DNA of 64,000 bases from Massilia yuzhufengensis (GCF_900112225.1 NZ_FOLD01000004.1:62001-126000); one strand, 5' to 3'; positions 55,732 to 64,000 are shown, numbered from the stretch's first letter. Notes: generated by a model not told the origin, from the letters alone. Numbers and translations: made by a program.

Positions 55732-56517
55732 TTACTTCCAGCTCACCTTGCCCAGGCCGTCGACGCTGGCCTTGCGGTTGAGCGGCTTGCCGTGCACCGT
55801 CACCGAGCCCAGGCCCGACAGCGTCAGGTTGGCGCTCTCCTTGGCGGTCACGGTGGCGTTGCCCAGGCCGGACAGTTCGAGTGTGACGTTCTCGGCCGTG
55901 AAGCCCTGCGCGTCCAGCCCGCCCAGGCCGCCCAGCTCCGCCTTGAGCAGGCGGCTGCGGCCGGACAGGGTCACGTAGCCGGCGCCGCTCAGGTTCAGCT
56001 CGACGCTGTCGCTGTTGATGCCATGGATCTTCATGCTGCCGACCCCGCCCAGGTTCGCGGTCAGCACCTTGTAATTACATGATACATTCATTGAGCCGGC
56101 CCCATCGAGCCTGAGCTCGAGTTCGTCGCCCGAGAAACCGCTGATGACCGTGCCGCCCACGCTCTCGGAGCTCACTTCGCGCAGGTTCGGCAGGGTCAGT
56201 TCGGCGTGCAGGCCCATGCTGCGGCCGAGGTTGATGCTCACGCCACGGGTCTCGGTGCCGATGTTCAGGGTGTCGCCGCTTTGCAAGGTGGTGGTCTTGC
56301 CGAGCAGGCGCGGGTCGCCGGTGAGCACCAGCAGCGGTGTGGCGCCCTGGCGCAGCTTGAGGTTCACCACCCCGTCCAGCTTCACACGCACCACGCGCGC
56401 GTCGACCGGGCGCGTTTCGGTGACGGTTTCCTGGCCTGCGGCGGCGCTTTCCATGCAGGCCAGCAGCGAGGCGCACAGGGCCACGAAGGCCACGCCATGC
56501 TTGATAAGATGATTCAT
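55732..56517 (-). CDS. DUF2807 (GIN-domain) lipoprotein-like protein
   Basis: 261 residues. A signal sequence ends in LLAC (Cys21), a fair lipobox, or is cleaved a few residues later after SAAA. The mature part is one DUF2807/GIN beta-solenoid, seen as regularly spaced short strands (LRLDGAGSMNV, LGGVGSMKIHG, LSGAGYVTLSG, LGGLGGLDAQG, LSGLGNATVTA). These repeats resemble adhesin head domains. Probably surface- or periplasm-located; function not established. About 350 bp of non-coding DNA separate it from the divergent M16 genes. Confidence 0.85.
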   Translation of the reverse strand: MNHLIKHGVAFVALCASLLACMESAAAGQETVTETRPVDARVVRVKLDGVVNLKLRQGATPLLVLTGDPRLLGKTTTLQSGDTLNIGTETRGVSINLGRSMGLHAELTLPNLREVSSESVGGTVISGFSGDELELRLDGAGSMNVSCNYKVLTANLGGVGSMKIHGINSDSVELNLSGAGYVTLSGRSRLLKAELGGLGGLDAQGFTAENVTLELSGLGNATVTAKESANLTLSGLGSVTVHGKPLNRKASVDGLGKVSWK

Positions 56518-56763
56518 TCAATTCTCCAGATACATGTTCTTGATCGAGTGCTGCCGGGCTCGATCGCACCGGGTAGGTGCGCCTGGCCCGCAACATGACC
56601 GGCAATCTGCTGGTCTTAGCATGGTGCAACTATATCCACTTCCCGTCCGCTGTCCTATTGCGCTGCGATGAACTGCATAAAACGCACGCCAGAGCGGCAT
56701 ATGGCGGGATGGATGCACTGTCGCCACGGAGTGACATAGCGCAAACTTTCGCCTAAAAAAAGA

Positions 56764-56793
56764 TTACTTGCTGACATGTCATTGCGCTAATAT
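56764..56793 (+). promoter_or_regulatory. Candidate promoter for the M16 operon
   Basis: TTACTT and TAATAT separated by 18 bp, about 80 bases upstream of the first M16 start. It lies in the 353-bp gap between the DUF2807 gene and the M16 genes, which is AT-richer toward the M16 side and shows no repeat, tRNA or terminator. Confidence 0.4.
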
Positions 56794-56870
56794 GCAGCGC
56801 ATGACGGCCGTGGCTGTCAGTAAAAACAACGAGTAAAGCACCCTTCCCGAGTTCATTGTCGAGGTCACCC

Positions 56871-58268
56871 ATGCGCATGCGCCACTACCCAGTTTTGCTG
56901 GCCGGGCTCACTTTTTCGCTGTCGGCGTTTGCCGCCACCGCGGACCAGTGGACCCTGCCCGTCAACGTCAAGAAGCTTGACAACGGCCTGACGGTCATCG
57001 TCACCGAAGACCACAGTTCGCCCACCGTCGGCGTGTCGGTCGTCTACCACGTGGGCATGCGCCTGGAACCGAAGAACCGCACCGGCTTCGCCCACCTGTT
57101 CGAGCACCTGATGTTCCAGGGCACGCCGAATGCCAAGAAGGGGGTGTTCGACACCACCATCACCGGTGGCGGCGGCCGCAACAACGGGTCGACCCGTCCC
57201 GACTTCACCAACTACATCGAGACCGCCCCTAGGTCGGCGCTGGAACCGATCCTGTGGCTGGAAGCGGACCGCATGAAGACCCTCGACTTCAGCCCTGCCA
57301 CGCTGAAGAACCAGCAGGACGTGGTCAAGGAAGAGATCCGCGTGAACGTGAAAAACCAGCCTTACGGCGGCTTCATGTGGATCGACATCAGCCAGCAGGC
57401 CTTCCAGAAATGGGAGAACAACCACGACGGCTACGGCAGCTTCGAAGACCTCGAGAACGCCAGCCTGGACGACGTGCGCGCCTTCCACCGCGACTACTAC
57501 GGCCCGAACAACGCCGTGATCGCGATCGCCGGCGACATCACCCCGGCCCAGGGCTTCGCGCTGGCGCAAAAATACTTCGGCGGCATCCCGGCCCGCCCGA
57601 CCCCGAAGCCGACCGATTTCAGCGAAGGCCTGAACACGGTCGAGAAGCGCATCGTGCAGAGCGACGCGCTGGCCCAGGTGCCGGCCGTGGCGGCAGCGTG
57701 GAAGATCCCGCCGCGCGGCCACAAGGACCAGGCGGCCGTGGCCGTGCTGGCCGAAGTGCTGGCCGGCGGCGACGCCTCGCTGTTCTACCAGGGCCTGGTC
57801 AAGGGCCGCGAGATCGCGCTCAACGTCGATACCCTGTTCGGCCTGACCGGCCCGTTCGAATACGACGGCCCGACCCTGCTGACCGTATTCGCCCTGTACA
57901 AGCCCAATAGCAGCGCCGACGCCCTGCTCAAGGCGATGGACGAGGAAATCGCCAAGGTCGCCAAGGACGGCGTCAGTCCCGCCACCCTCAAGCGCGTGAA
58001 AACCCGCATGCTGGCCGACTGGAACAACCAGATGGAAAGCTTCATCAACCGCGCCGACATGATGGCCAAGATGCAGGTGCTGTGGGGCGACGCCAACGTG
58101 GTCAACAAGATCCCGGGCTGGATCGAAGGCGTGACTTCCGAAGACATCCAGCGCGCGGTGCGCACCTACCTGGTGCCGACCAACCGTACCGTCATCGACC
58201 GCAAGCCGGCCGCCATGATCGCGGCATCCAGCAACGCTAGCCCGGCCCCTGCCGGCACGACCAAATAA
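56871..58268 (+). CDS. M16 family zinc peptidase, catalytic subunit
   Basis: 465 residues from the ATG at 56871 (GAGG six bases upstream). Signal peptide MRMRHYPVLLAGLTFSLSAFAAT. The inverted zinc motif HxxEH is intact in GFAHLFEHLMFQGT, and the downstream Glu lies in LKNQQDVVKEEIRVN. The two M16 halves (about 30-250 and 250-450) form one side of a clamshell. Periplasmic peptidase that likely pairs with the next gene product, 10 bases downstream. Confidence 0.94.
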   Translation: MRMRHYPVLLAGLTFSLSAFAATADQWTLPVNVKKLDNGLTVIVTEDHSSPTVGVSVVYHVGMRLEPKNRTGFAHLFEHLMFQGTPNAKKGVFDTTITGGGGRNNGSTRPDFTNYIETAPRSALEPILWLEADRMKTLDFSPATLKNQQDVVKEEIRVNVKNQPYGGFMWIDISQQAFQKWENNHDGYGSFEDLENASLDDVRAFHRDYYGPNNAVIAIAGDITPAQGFALAQKYFGGIPARPTPKPTDFSEGLNTVEKRIVQSDALAQVPAVAAAWKIPPRGHKDQAAVAVLAEVLAGGDASLFYQGLVKGREIALNVDTLFGLTGPFEYDGPTLLTVFALYKPNSSADALLKAMDEEIAKVAKDGVSPATLKRVKTRMLADWNNQMESFINRADMMAKMQVLWGDANVVNKIPGWIEGVTSEDIQRAVRTYLVPTNRTVIDRKPAAMIAASSNASPAPAGTTK

Positions 58269-58278
58269 GGAGCGCATC

Positions 58279-59691
58279 GTGAAAAAACTGATGCTTGCAA
58301 TGGCTGTCACCCTGGCGTTCGCGCCCGCAGCCTACGCCGCGCCTGCGGCGGCCAAAGAACTGGCCATGCCGGCCTACGGCAAGGACAAGCCGATCCCGGT
58401 GCCGAAGATCGCCAAGAAGACGCTGCCGAACGGGCTCACGGTGTGGGTCGTGCCGCGCAAGGGATTGCCGCGCGTGGACTTCGTGCTGGCCGTACGCGGC
58501 GCCGGTTTCGCGGCCGACTCGCCGCAGACCCCGGCCTTTGCCAACATGATGGCCGGCCTGCTGGCCGAAGGCACGGCCAAGCGCGACTCGCGCGCGGTCG
58601 CCGAAGCCGCGCAGGGCATGGGCGGCGAGATCGGCGCCAGCGCCACCTCGGACGGCATCATCGTCTCGGGTAACGCATTGAGTTCGCAGGCCGGCCAGAT
58701 GGCCCAGCTGCTGGCCGAAGTCGCCCGTACCCCGGCCTTCCCGGAAAACGAGGTGACCCTGGCCAAGACCAATGCGCTGCAGGCCCTGCGCGTGTCCGAG
58801 ACCCAGCCGACCTTCCGCGCCGAACGTGCGATCAGCAAGGCGGTCTACGGCGATCACCCGTACAGCCGCACCACCCCGACCGTGGAAGCGATCAACGCGG
58901 TGACCCAGGACATGCTGCGCGCGGAGCACGCCAAGCGCGTACGCCCGGACCGGGCCCTGCTGGTGATCACCGGCCGCATCACCGAAGCCGAGGGCATGAA
59001 GCTGGCCCAGCAAGCCTTCGGCGACTGGAAGGCCAGCGGCCCGGCCCCGGTCGATACGGCGGCGGCGCCGGCGTCGGCCAAGCCGGCGCGCATCCTGCTG
59101 CAGCGCGACAAGAGCGTGCAGTCGACCCTGCGCCTGGGCGCGCCCGGCATCGCCGCCAGCGCCGACGACCAGATCCCGCTGCGCCTGGCCAGCACCATCC
59201 TCGGCGGCGGCTTCTCGAGCCGCGTGAACATCAAGCTGCGCGAGGAAAAGGGCTACACCTACGGCGCCTCGGCCGGCGCCCGCATGAACCGCGCGGGCGG
59301 CGCCATCGTCGGCGGCGCCGACGTGCGCAACGAGGTCACCGGCGCGGCGCTGGACGAATACTTCAGCGAGTACAAGCGCATCGGCGCCGACCTGGTGCAG
59401 CCGAAGGAAATGGAGATGAACAAGCGCTACGTGGCCGGCGGCTACATGATCAGCAACCAGCTCCAGCGCGCCGTCGCCGGCACCCTGGCGCAAAACTGGC
59501 TGGTCGGCCTGCCGCCCGAGTTCCTGGGCGAGTACGTGCCGCGCATCCAGAAGGTCACGCCCGAACAGGTGCGCGAGGTGTCGAAGAAGTACTTCGCGCC
59601 GGAGAACCAGTCGATCGTGGTGGTGGGCGATCCGAAGGCGGTGGGGGAGCAGCTGAAGGCGTTTGGGGAGTTTACGGTGGTGGAGAAGTAA
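58279..59691 (+). CDS. M16 family peptidase-like protein, non-catalytic subunit
   Basis: 470 residues with a signal peptide (MKKLMLAMAVTLAFAPAAYA). It has the M16 fold (KKTLPNGLTVWVV at the start, LGGGFSSRVNIKLREEKGYTYGA in the C-terminal half, including the substrate-binding R...Y region). Where the zinc motif should be it reads FANMMAGLLAEGT, with no HxxEH. It should be the inactive partner of the heterodimer, supplying the R/Y substrate contact. Followed by a strong terminator. Confidence 0.93.
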   Translation: MKKLMLAMAVTLAFAPAAYAAPAAAKELAMPAYGKDKPIPVPKIAKKTLPNGLTVWVVPRKGLPRVDFVLAVRGAGFAADSPQTPAFANMMAGLLAEGTAKRDSRAVAEAAQGMGGEIGASATSDGIIVSGNALSSQAGQMAQLLAEVARTPAFPENEVTLAKTNALQALRVSETQPTFRAERAISKAVYGDHPYSRTTPTVEAINAVTQDMLRAEHAKRVRPDRALLVITGRITEAEGMKLAQQAFGDWKASGPAPVDTAAAPASAKPARILLQRDKSVQSTLRLGAPGIAASADDQIPLRLASTILGGGFSSRVNIKLREEKGYTYGASAGARMNRAGGAIVGGADVRNEVTGAALDEYFSEYKRIGADLVQPKEMEMNKRYVAGGYMISNQLQRAVAGTLAQNWLVGLPPEFLGEYVPRIQKVTPEQVREVSKKYFAPENQSIVVVGDPKAVGEQLKAFGEFTVVEK

Positions 59692-59718
59692 ACCGGCGTT
59701 GGATTAGCTGAAACGGAA

Positions 59719-59742
59719 AGCCCCGCGGTGCGGGGCTTTTTT
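59719..59742 (+). terminator. Rho-independent terminator of the M16 operon
   Basis: AGCCCCGC-GGT-GCGGGGCT followed by TTTTT, 28 bases after the stop codon. A textbook intrinsic terminator. Confidence 0.95.
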
Positions 59743-59761
59743 ACGTTCGCGGTGTGCTGGC

Positions 59762-59874
59762 AAAATTGGGTTCCGGCCTGCGCCGGAACGACGTGCCAAG
59801 GGCGCGGGCCGCAGATGCATTCGTAGCTATTGGCCGCAAAACCGTCGTCCCGGCGCAGGCCGGGACCCAATTTT
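59762..59874. repeat. Inverted pair of palindromic repeats, family A
   Basis: Left copy 59762-59793 (AAAATTGGGTTCCGGCC onward) and right copy 59842-59874 (CGTCGTCCCGGCGCAGGCC onward, ending CCCAATTTT) are inverted, 48 bp apart. They lie in the convergent gap between the M16 operon and the SMR exporter gene. Same family as 149-181 and 46061-46199. Confidence 0.85.
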
Positions 59875-59894
59875 GCACGAACAAAGTTAGCGCC

Positions 59895-60212
59895 CTAATT
59901 AGCCGACAACTTCATCATCACCAACCCACAAACAATCAGCACCGCCGCCACCACGCGCATCGCATTGAGCTGCTCGCCCAGCACGACCACGCCGACGACA
60001 AACGCCCCGACCGCCCCGATCCCGGTCCAGATCGTGTACGCCGTCCCAAGCGGGATGGTGCGCATTGCAGCGGCCAGCAGCACGAAGCTGACCACCATCC
60101 CGACGAGCGTCACCAGCGAGGGCACGAGCCGCGTGAAGCCTGCCGACTGCTTCATCGCTACCGCCCATACCACTTCGAACACACCAGCTACCAGCAACAT
60201 GATCCAGGCCAT
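59895..60212 (-). CDS. gdx: SMR guanidinium exporter Gdx (SugE)
   Basis: 105 residues from the ATG at 60212, with four transmembrane helices. The sequence MAWIMLLVAGVFEVVWAVAM keeps the essential Glu of TM1, and KQSAGFTRLVPS and GTAYTIWTGIGAVGA are diagnostic of the SugE/Gdx branch rather than EmrE. Gdx exports guanidinium in exchange for protons. AAGGAG sits 7 bases before the ATG. The leader carries a guanidine-II-like hairpin pair (see next entry), which supports the substrate assignment. Confidence 0.92.
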   Translation of the reverse strand: MAWIMLLVAGVFEVVWAVAMKQSAGFTRLVPSLVTLVGMVVSFVLLAAAMRTIPLGTAYTIWTGIGAVGAFVVGVVVLGEQLNAMRVVAAVLIVCGLVMMKLSAN

Positions 60213-60233
60213 GACGGCTCTCCTTGCGAAAAG

Positions 60234-60282
60234 CCGGGCCGTCCCGGTCATTGAGTCCCATCGTGGGGGAGGCCGTTCCTCC
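60234..60282 (-). promoter_or_regulatory. Guanidine-II (mini-ykkC)-like riboswitch in the gdx leader
   Basis: On the minus strand a perfect hairpin CCGGG-ACGG-CCCGG (60247-60234) lies 8 bases before the ribosome-binding site of gdx. ACGR-loop hairpins in pairs define guanidine-II riboswitches. The first hairpin is less clean: either GGAGG-AACGG-CCTCC (60282-60268; one extra A in the loop) or the overlapping CCC-CACGAT-GGG (near 60268-60257; a C-U mismatch by the loop). Position, loop sequence and gene downstream agree with the class. Binding guanidine would pair the loops and free the ribosome-binding site. Confidence 0.72.
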
Positions 60283-60291
60283 TGAACCCGT

Positions 60292-60297
60292 ATTGTA
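60292..60297 (-). promoter_or_regulatory. Candidate -10 element for gdx
   Basis: TACAAT on the minus strand, 10 bases upstream of the first leader hairpin, which would start the transcript just before the riboswitch. The -35 region would lie inside the end of the hybrid kinase gene; no good match is seen. Confidence 0.4.
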
Positions 60298-60303
60298 GCC
60301 GCG

Positions 60304-62196
60304 CTAGCCTTTGAGTGCCCGCTCCAGGTCCGGCAGCTCGGCCGGCTTCACGAGGTGGGCGTCGAAGCCGGCGTCCATGGCGCGCTTGCGGTCCTCCGGC
60401 GAGCCGTAGCCGGTATGGGCCACCAGCCGGATGCCGGCCAGCGCCGGGTTCTTCTTGATGCGGCGCGCCACTTGGTAGCCGTCCATGCCGGGCAGGCCGA
60501 TGTCGAGCACGATCACCTGCGGCCGGTGGTGCAGCGCCAGCGTTTCGATCTGCGCGGCGTCGGCCGTGGTCCAGGTCTCGTAGCCCATTTCGGCCAGCAG
60601 GAAGCCCATCATTTCCATGGCGTCGATATTGTCGTCCACCAGCAGCACGCGCATGCCGCTGCCGCCGGCGTCCGCGGCAGGGATGCATTCCAGCGCCGCC
60701 TCGGCCGGCGCCACGCGCAGCAGCGGCAGCTCCACGGTGAAGGTGCTGCCCAGGCCGATGCCTGGGCTCTCGGCCATCAGGCGCCCGCCGTGCAGCTCGA
60801 GCAGGTGCGACACCAGCGACAGGCCGATGCCCAGCCCTTCCGGCGCGCGGTCCGGCGGCACGTCGACCTGGGCGAACATGGCGAACACGCGCGGCAGGTT
60901 TTCCTCGGCGATGCCGATGCCGTTGTCGTGCACCGAGATGCGCACGTGCTGCTCGTCGGCCAGGCTGGCGCTGACGGTGATGTCGCCGCCCTTGGGCGTG
61001 AACTTGGCCGCATTGTGCAGCAGGTTGCCGATCGACTGGGCCAGACGCACCGGGTCGCCGGCGACCCATACCTGCTGCTCCGGCAGGCGCACGTCGAGCC
61101 GGTGGCCGCGCGCGGTAATCAGGGGGCCGGCGGTCTCGATGGCCTGGGCGATCACGGCGCCCAGGTCCACGTCCTCGGTGCGCAGCACGATCTTGCCTTC
61201 CGAGATGCGGGCCACGTCGAGCAGGTCGTCCACCAGGTGGGCCAGGTGGTCGACCTGGCGCGTGATGACTTCGCGCGCGCGGGCCTGGCGCTCGCCGCCG
61301 CCGTCGTCGGTGGCGCCGAGCAGCGCGGCCGCGTTGCGGATCGGGCTGAGCGGGTTGCGCAGCTCATGCGCCAGGGTGGCGAGGAACTGGTTCTTGTTGC
61401 GGTCGGCCGCGCGCAGCAGCGCTTCCATTTCCTTGCGCGCGGTGATGTCGCTGGTCACGCGCGCCACGCGGTAGACGTCGCCGCGCTGGCCGCGCACCGG
61501 GAACAGGCGGTCGCGCACCCAGCGCGTCTTGCCATCCGGGCCGGCGAAGCGGAATTCCTCGTCGTAGTGCGGCTCGGCGGCCAGCTGTTCCCAGCACTGC
61601 GCCATGCGCGCGCGGTCGTCCGGGTGCACCGCGTCGAGCCAGGCGTTCGGCTGCGCGCGCAGCGCCTCGACGCTGCGGCCCCACAGTGCCGGGTAGGCCG
61701 GGCTGACGTAGACCAGCGCCCCATCGGGCACGCTGAACATCCAGAACACGTCGTCGATGTTGTCGGTGATCTGGCGGAAGCGCTCTTCGCTGTCGCGCAG
61801 CTCGGCCTGGGTAAGGCGCATGCGCACCAGCGCGTTGACGTTGGCAATGAGTTCATCGGCCTCGATCGGCGCGGCCAGGTAGTTGTCGGCGCCGCCTTCC
61901 AGGCCGCGGATCTTGTCGGCGCGCCCGGTCAGCGCGGCCGAGGTCTGGAGCACCAGCACCATGCTGCTGTCCGGATTGGACTTGATGCGCCGGCACACCT
62001 CGATGCCGTTAATGTCGGGCAGCTTCACGTCGAGCAGCACCAGCGCCGGATGGTGCTCGGCCACCAGTTCCAGGGCATCGGTGCCGTTGGCCGCTTCGAT
62101 GACGTCGAAGCCCGCGCTTTGCAGGATGCGGGTCTTGGCGTAGCGCGCGCCGTCGTTGTCGTCGACGTTGAGGATCTTGGTCGTGTGTAGATTCAT
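60304..62196 (-). CDS. Hybrid histidine kinase with two receivers (REC-PAS-HK-REC)
   Basis: 630 residues, cytoplasmic. Domain order: receiver 1 (about 5-125; LNVDDN and LVLLDVKLPDING), PAS (about 140-262, ending VTSDITARKEME), HisKA with the His in LAHELRNPLSPIRNA, HATPase_c (NLLHNAAKFTPKGG, VHDNGIGI, GLGIGLSLV), receiver 2 (about 508-628; LLVDDN, VLDIGLPGMDG). Its start overlaps the upstream kinase stop (ATGA). The N-terminal receiver suggests it takes phosphate from that kinase and forwards it internally; no DNA-binding output is present in the window. Confidence 0.93.
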   Translation of the reverse strand: MNLHTTKILNVDDNDGARYAKTRILQSAGFDVIEAANGTDALELVAEHHPALVLLDVKLPDINGIEVCRRIKSNPDSSMVLVLQTSAALTGRADKIRGLEGGADNYLAAPIEADELIANVNALVRMRLTQAELRDSEERFRQITDNIDDVFWMFSVPDGALVYVSPAYPALWGRSVEALRAQPNAWLDAVHPDDRARMAQCWEQLAAEPHYDEEFRFAGPDGKTRWVRDRLFPVRGQRGDVYRVARVTSDITARKEMEALLRAADRNKNQFLATLAHELRNPLSPIRNAAALLGATDDGGGERQARAREVITRQVDHLAHLVDDLLDVARISEGKIVLRTEDVDLGAVIAQAIETAGPLITARGHRLDVRLPEQQVWVAGDPVRLAQSIGNLLHNAAKFTPKGGDITVSASLADEQHVRISVHDNGIGIAEENLPRVFAMFAQVDVPPDRAPEGLGIGLSLVSHLLELHGGRLMAESPGIGLGSTFTVELPLLRVAPAEAALECIPAADAGGSGMRVLLVDDNIDAMEMMGFLLAEMGYETWTTADAAQIETLALHHRPQVIVLDIGLPGMDGYQVARRIKKNPALAGIRLVAHTGYGSPEDRKRAMDAGFDAHLVKPAELPDLERALKG

Positions 62197-63572
62197 TCGT
62201 TCATTCCATCTGCGCCATCCTGGAATGGATGACGGCGCGGCAGTTCCAGGGAAAAGGTCGAGCCGACGCCCTCGGTGCTGGCGACCAGGACCCGCCCGCC
62301 GAGCAGTTCGGCGAGCTTACGGCACAGCGGCAAGCCCAGGCCGGTCCCCTTGCTGCGCCGCTGCAGCGGGTGCTCGATCTGGCTGAACTCTTCGAAAATC
62401 AGTTGCTGGTTGTCGGCGCTGATGCCGATCCCGGTGTCGACCACGTCGAAGCGGATCGTGTCGGCGACGTGGTCGAGCGTAGCCGAAACCCGCACCGAGC
62501 CCGACTCGGTAAACTTGAGCGCATTCGAGATGAAATTGCGCAGTACCTGGGAGATCATGCCCTCGTCCGAGTCGAAGGGCTCGGCAATGTCGTCGGGCTC
62601 GAACACCAGTTCCACCCGCGCTTCGTCGACCAGCGGGCGCAGCATGCCCTTCAGGGCGCGGAACAGGTTGTCCACCACCACCGGGGCCGGATGCACCTCG
62701 ACCTTGCCGGCCTCGATCTTGGCCAGGTCGAGCAGGTCGTTGACCAGCTCCGACAGGTCGCTGGCGGCGCTGGCGATGAATTGCACCTGGCGTTCCTGTT
62801 CGATGGTCAGGTCGCCGTCCATGCGGTTGAGCAGCAGCTGGGCCAGCGCGCGGATCGACGACAGCGGCGTGCGCAGCTCGTGGCTGGTATTGGACAGGAA
62901 GCGCGACTTCATTTCGTCCGCCTTGCGCAGGCGCTCGGCCTTGTCCTCGATCTCGGCATACAGCGCCACGATGCCGCGGTTGGTGTCTTCCAGCTCGCGC
63001 GTGAGCGAGAGCAGGTCTTCCTGGCGCTCGCGCAGTTCGGACAAGGTGGCCACCAGCTCCTGGTTCTGCAGCTGCAGTTCCTGCACCGGGTTCGATATCG
63101 GGGTGTCGGCCAGGCGCGCGCTGATCTGGGCCAGGCTGGCCCGGTTGGCCGCCACGCCGCGCGGCAGGTACTTGCGCATCGTGACCCGGCCAATGGCGCC
63201 GCCACCGGCGGGGGCTTCGGCCTCGCACTCGTCCATCAGGCGGTGCGCCGTCACCAGCGCAGCCTCCGGCCCGGCCAGCTGGCCGGCCTCGGGCGGCAGC
63301 AGCTGGAGCGCCGCTTCGCGCACGCCGGCGCCGGCGACGATGGTCACTTCCAGGTGCTCGCGCCGGTCGGCATCGTCGAATGCGAAGATGGCGCGCCCGC
63401 CGGAGCCCTGGTGGCAGGCGCTGCGCGCCACTTCGGACACCGCGGTGCCGATGCGCACCTGGTCCTGCTGCGAAAAACCCAGCAGGGCCGAGAGCTGGCG
63501 CGCGCGCTGGCGCACCTGCACCACGTCCTCGTCATTGTCGAGGGCGACGTTGAGGATGCGCTGCAGGCTCAC
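62193..63572 (-). CDS. Histidine kinase with N-terminal RsbT-like domain
   Basis: 459 residues from a GTG at 63572 that overlaps the phosphatase stop. Residues about 1-130 resemble an RsbT/SpoIIAB-type GHKL domain (LGFSQQDQVRIGTAVSEVA), but the N-box reads EVARSACHQ where RsbT has Asn, and the later DxGxG motif appears as VAGAGV, so nucleotide binding looks lost. A coiled coil (about 165-225) follows, then HisKA (SNTSHELRTPLSSIRAL) and HATPase_c (NFISNALKFTESG, VVDTGIGI, GTGLGLPLCRKL). Coupled on both sides by 4-base overlaps to the SpoIIE phosphatase and the hybrid kinase. Confidence 0.85.
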   Translation of the reverse strand: MSLQRILNVALDNDEDVVQVRQRARQLSALLGFSQQDQVRIGTAVSEVARSACHQGSGGRAIFAFDDADRREHLEVTIVAGAGVREAALQLLPPEAGQLAGPEAALVTAHRLMDECEAEAPAGGGAIGRVTMRKYLPRGVAANRASLAQISARLADTPISNPVQELQLQNQELVATLSELRERQEDLLSLTRELEDTNRGIVALYAEIEDKAERLRKADEMKSRFLSNTSHELRTPLSSIRALAQLLLNRMDGDLTIEQERQVQFIASAASDLSELVNDLLDLAKIEAGKVEVHPAPVVVDNLFRALKGMLRPLVDEARVELVFEPDDIAEPFDSDEGMISQVLRNFISNALKFTESGSVRVSATLDHVADTIRFDVVDTGIGISADNQQLIFEEFSQIEHPLQRRSKGTGLGLPLCRKLAELLGGRVLVASTEGVGSTFSLELPRRHPFQDGADGMNE

Positions 63573-64000
63573 GCCGGCGTCCCCGGGAAGCCCGCGGTGC
63601 GGCGCACCACCAGCACCATCGCGTCGTCGCGGCGGCGGATGAAGTCGCGCATCAGCACCGCCGCTACCAGCGCCGGGCTGTGGCCGAGCAGGCCCGGATA
63701 CTTGTCCAGGTCCCACTGGGTCTGGATGCCGTCCGAATGCAGGATGCAGGTCGCGCCCGGCCCGAAGGGGACGCTGAATTCCTGCACCTTGCGCATATTG
63801 TGGCCGACGATGCCGTTGTGCGACACCAGCGCGCGCCGGCTGTCGTCGAACACATAGCCGGCGATGTTGCCGATGCCGGCGAACCGCAGTTCGTCGCCGG
63901 CGTAATCGATGCGGGCCACGGCCAGCGCCGCGCCGCGGGTGCCGCGCAGCGCGTCGTGCGCCGCCTGCACCACATCGCTGGCGCTGGCGGCCGGCTTGGC
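63569..64000 (-). CDS. SpoIIE-family phosphatase, C-terminal part
   Basis: The last 143 codons of a gene that continues past base 64000. It ends in a PP2C-like SpoIIE phosphatase domain (LRFAGIGNIAGYVFD, then LHSDGIQTQWDL and RRDDAMVLVVRR with the metal-binding Asp residues). Such phosphatases act on STAS antagonists in Rsb-type partner-switching. Upstream genes of the module (STAS and RsbT-type) would lie outside the window. Overlaps the kinase gene by four bases. Confidence 0.85.
   Translation of the reverse strand, partial: AKPAASASDVVQAAHDALRGTRGAALAVARIDYAGDELRFAGIGNIAGYVFDDSRRALVSHNGIVGHNMRKVQEFSVPFGPGATCILHSDGIQTQWDLDKYPGLLGHSPALVAAVLMRDFIRRRDDAMVLVVRRTAGFPGTPA

Overview
The window is GC-rich chromosomal DNA of a betaproteobacterium. 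The closest fit I can name is Oxalobacteraceae (Massilia/Telluria type). Three things point there: the block tpiA-secG-tRNA-Leu-nuoA..N-DUF2818-NUDIX, a phasin that implies polyhydroxyalkanoate metabolism, and several families of short palindromic intergenic repeats. No phage, plasmid, insertion sequence or CRISPR array is visible. The genus is inference from gene order and protein flavour, not from a database search.

Layout. 1-5.2 kb: the start of an RND efflux pump with its adaptor, SppA peptidase and a sodium:solute symporter, all on the minus strand. 5.2-9.4 kb: a small secreted protein, a NYN/LOTUS RNA-type protein and a hybrid histidine kinase. 9.4-17.1 kb: DUF1810 and DUF3820 proteins, a secreted HAF/PKD protein, a membrane sensor ending in PAS, ribA, and a secreted trypsin-like protease overlapping an FHA membrane protein. 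17.1-21.4 kb: an RraB-like gene bracketed by inverted repeats, a LytS/LytTR two-component pair, an acyltransferase and a phasin. 21.5-27.6 kb: a potassium channel with a zinc ribbon, a VOC protein, an FMN reductase, an MFS transporter, ispF, ispD, a secreted HExxH protein and a NUDIX hydrolase. 27.7-42.6 kb: the complete 14-gene complex I operon plus DUF2818. 42.7-46 kb: tRNA-Leu(GAG), secG, tpiA and a quinone oxidoreductase. 46-54.8 kb: a large catalase, a MYG1-type hydrolase, fdhD with a YdeP-type molybdoenzyme, and an SGNH hydrolase. 55-59.7 kb: Sel1 and DUF2807 envelope proteins and an active/inactive M16 peptidase pair. 59.9-64 kb: a Gdx/SugE guanidinium exporter behind a guanidine-II-like leader, then the end of an Rsb/SpoIIE-histidine kinase module.

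Most genes are housekeeping. The parts most worth a second look are: the guanidine-II-like leader of the SMR exporter; the RsbT-like domain fused to a histidine kinase, where the nucleotide-binding residues look lost; the protease/FHA pair; the RraB cassette whose flanking repeat supplies the candidate start codon of the next gene; the NYN-LOTUS protein with an Arg/Gly-rich tail; and three unrelated palindromic repeat families that mostly occur as inverted pairs. None of these is proven to be a new system.
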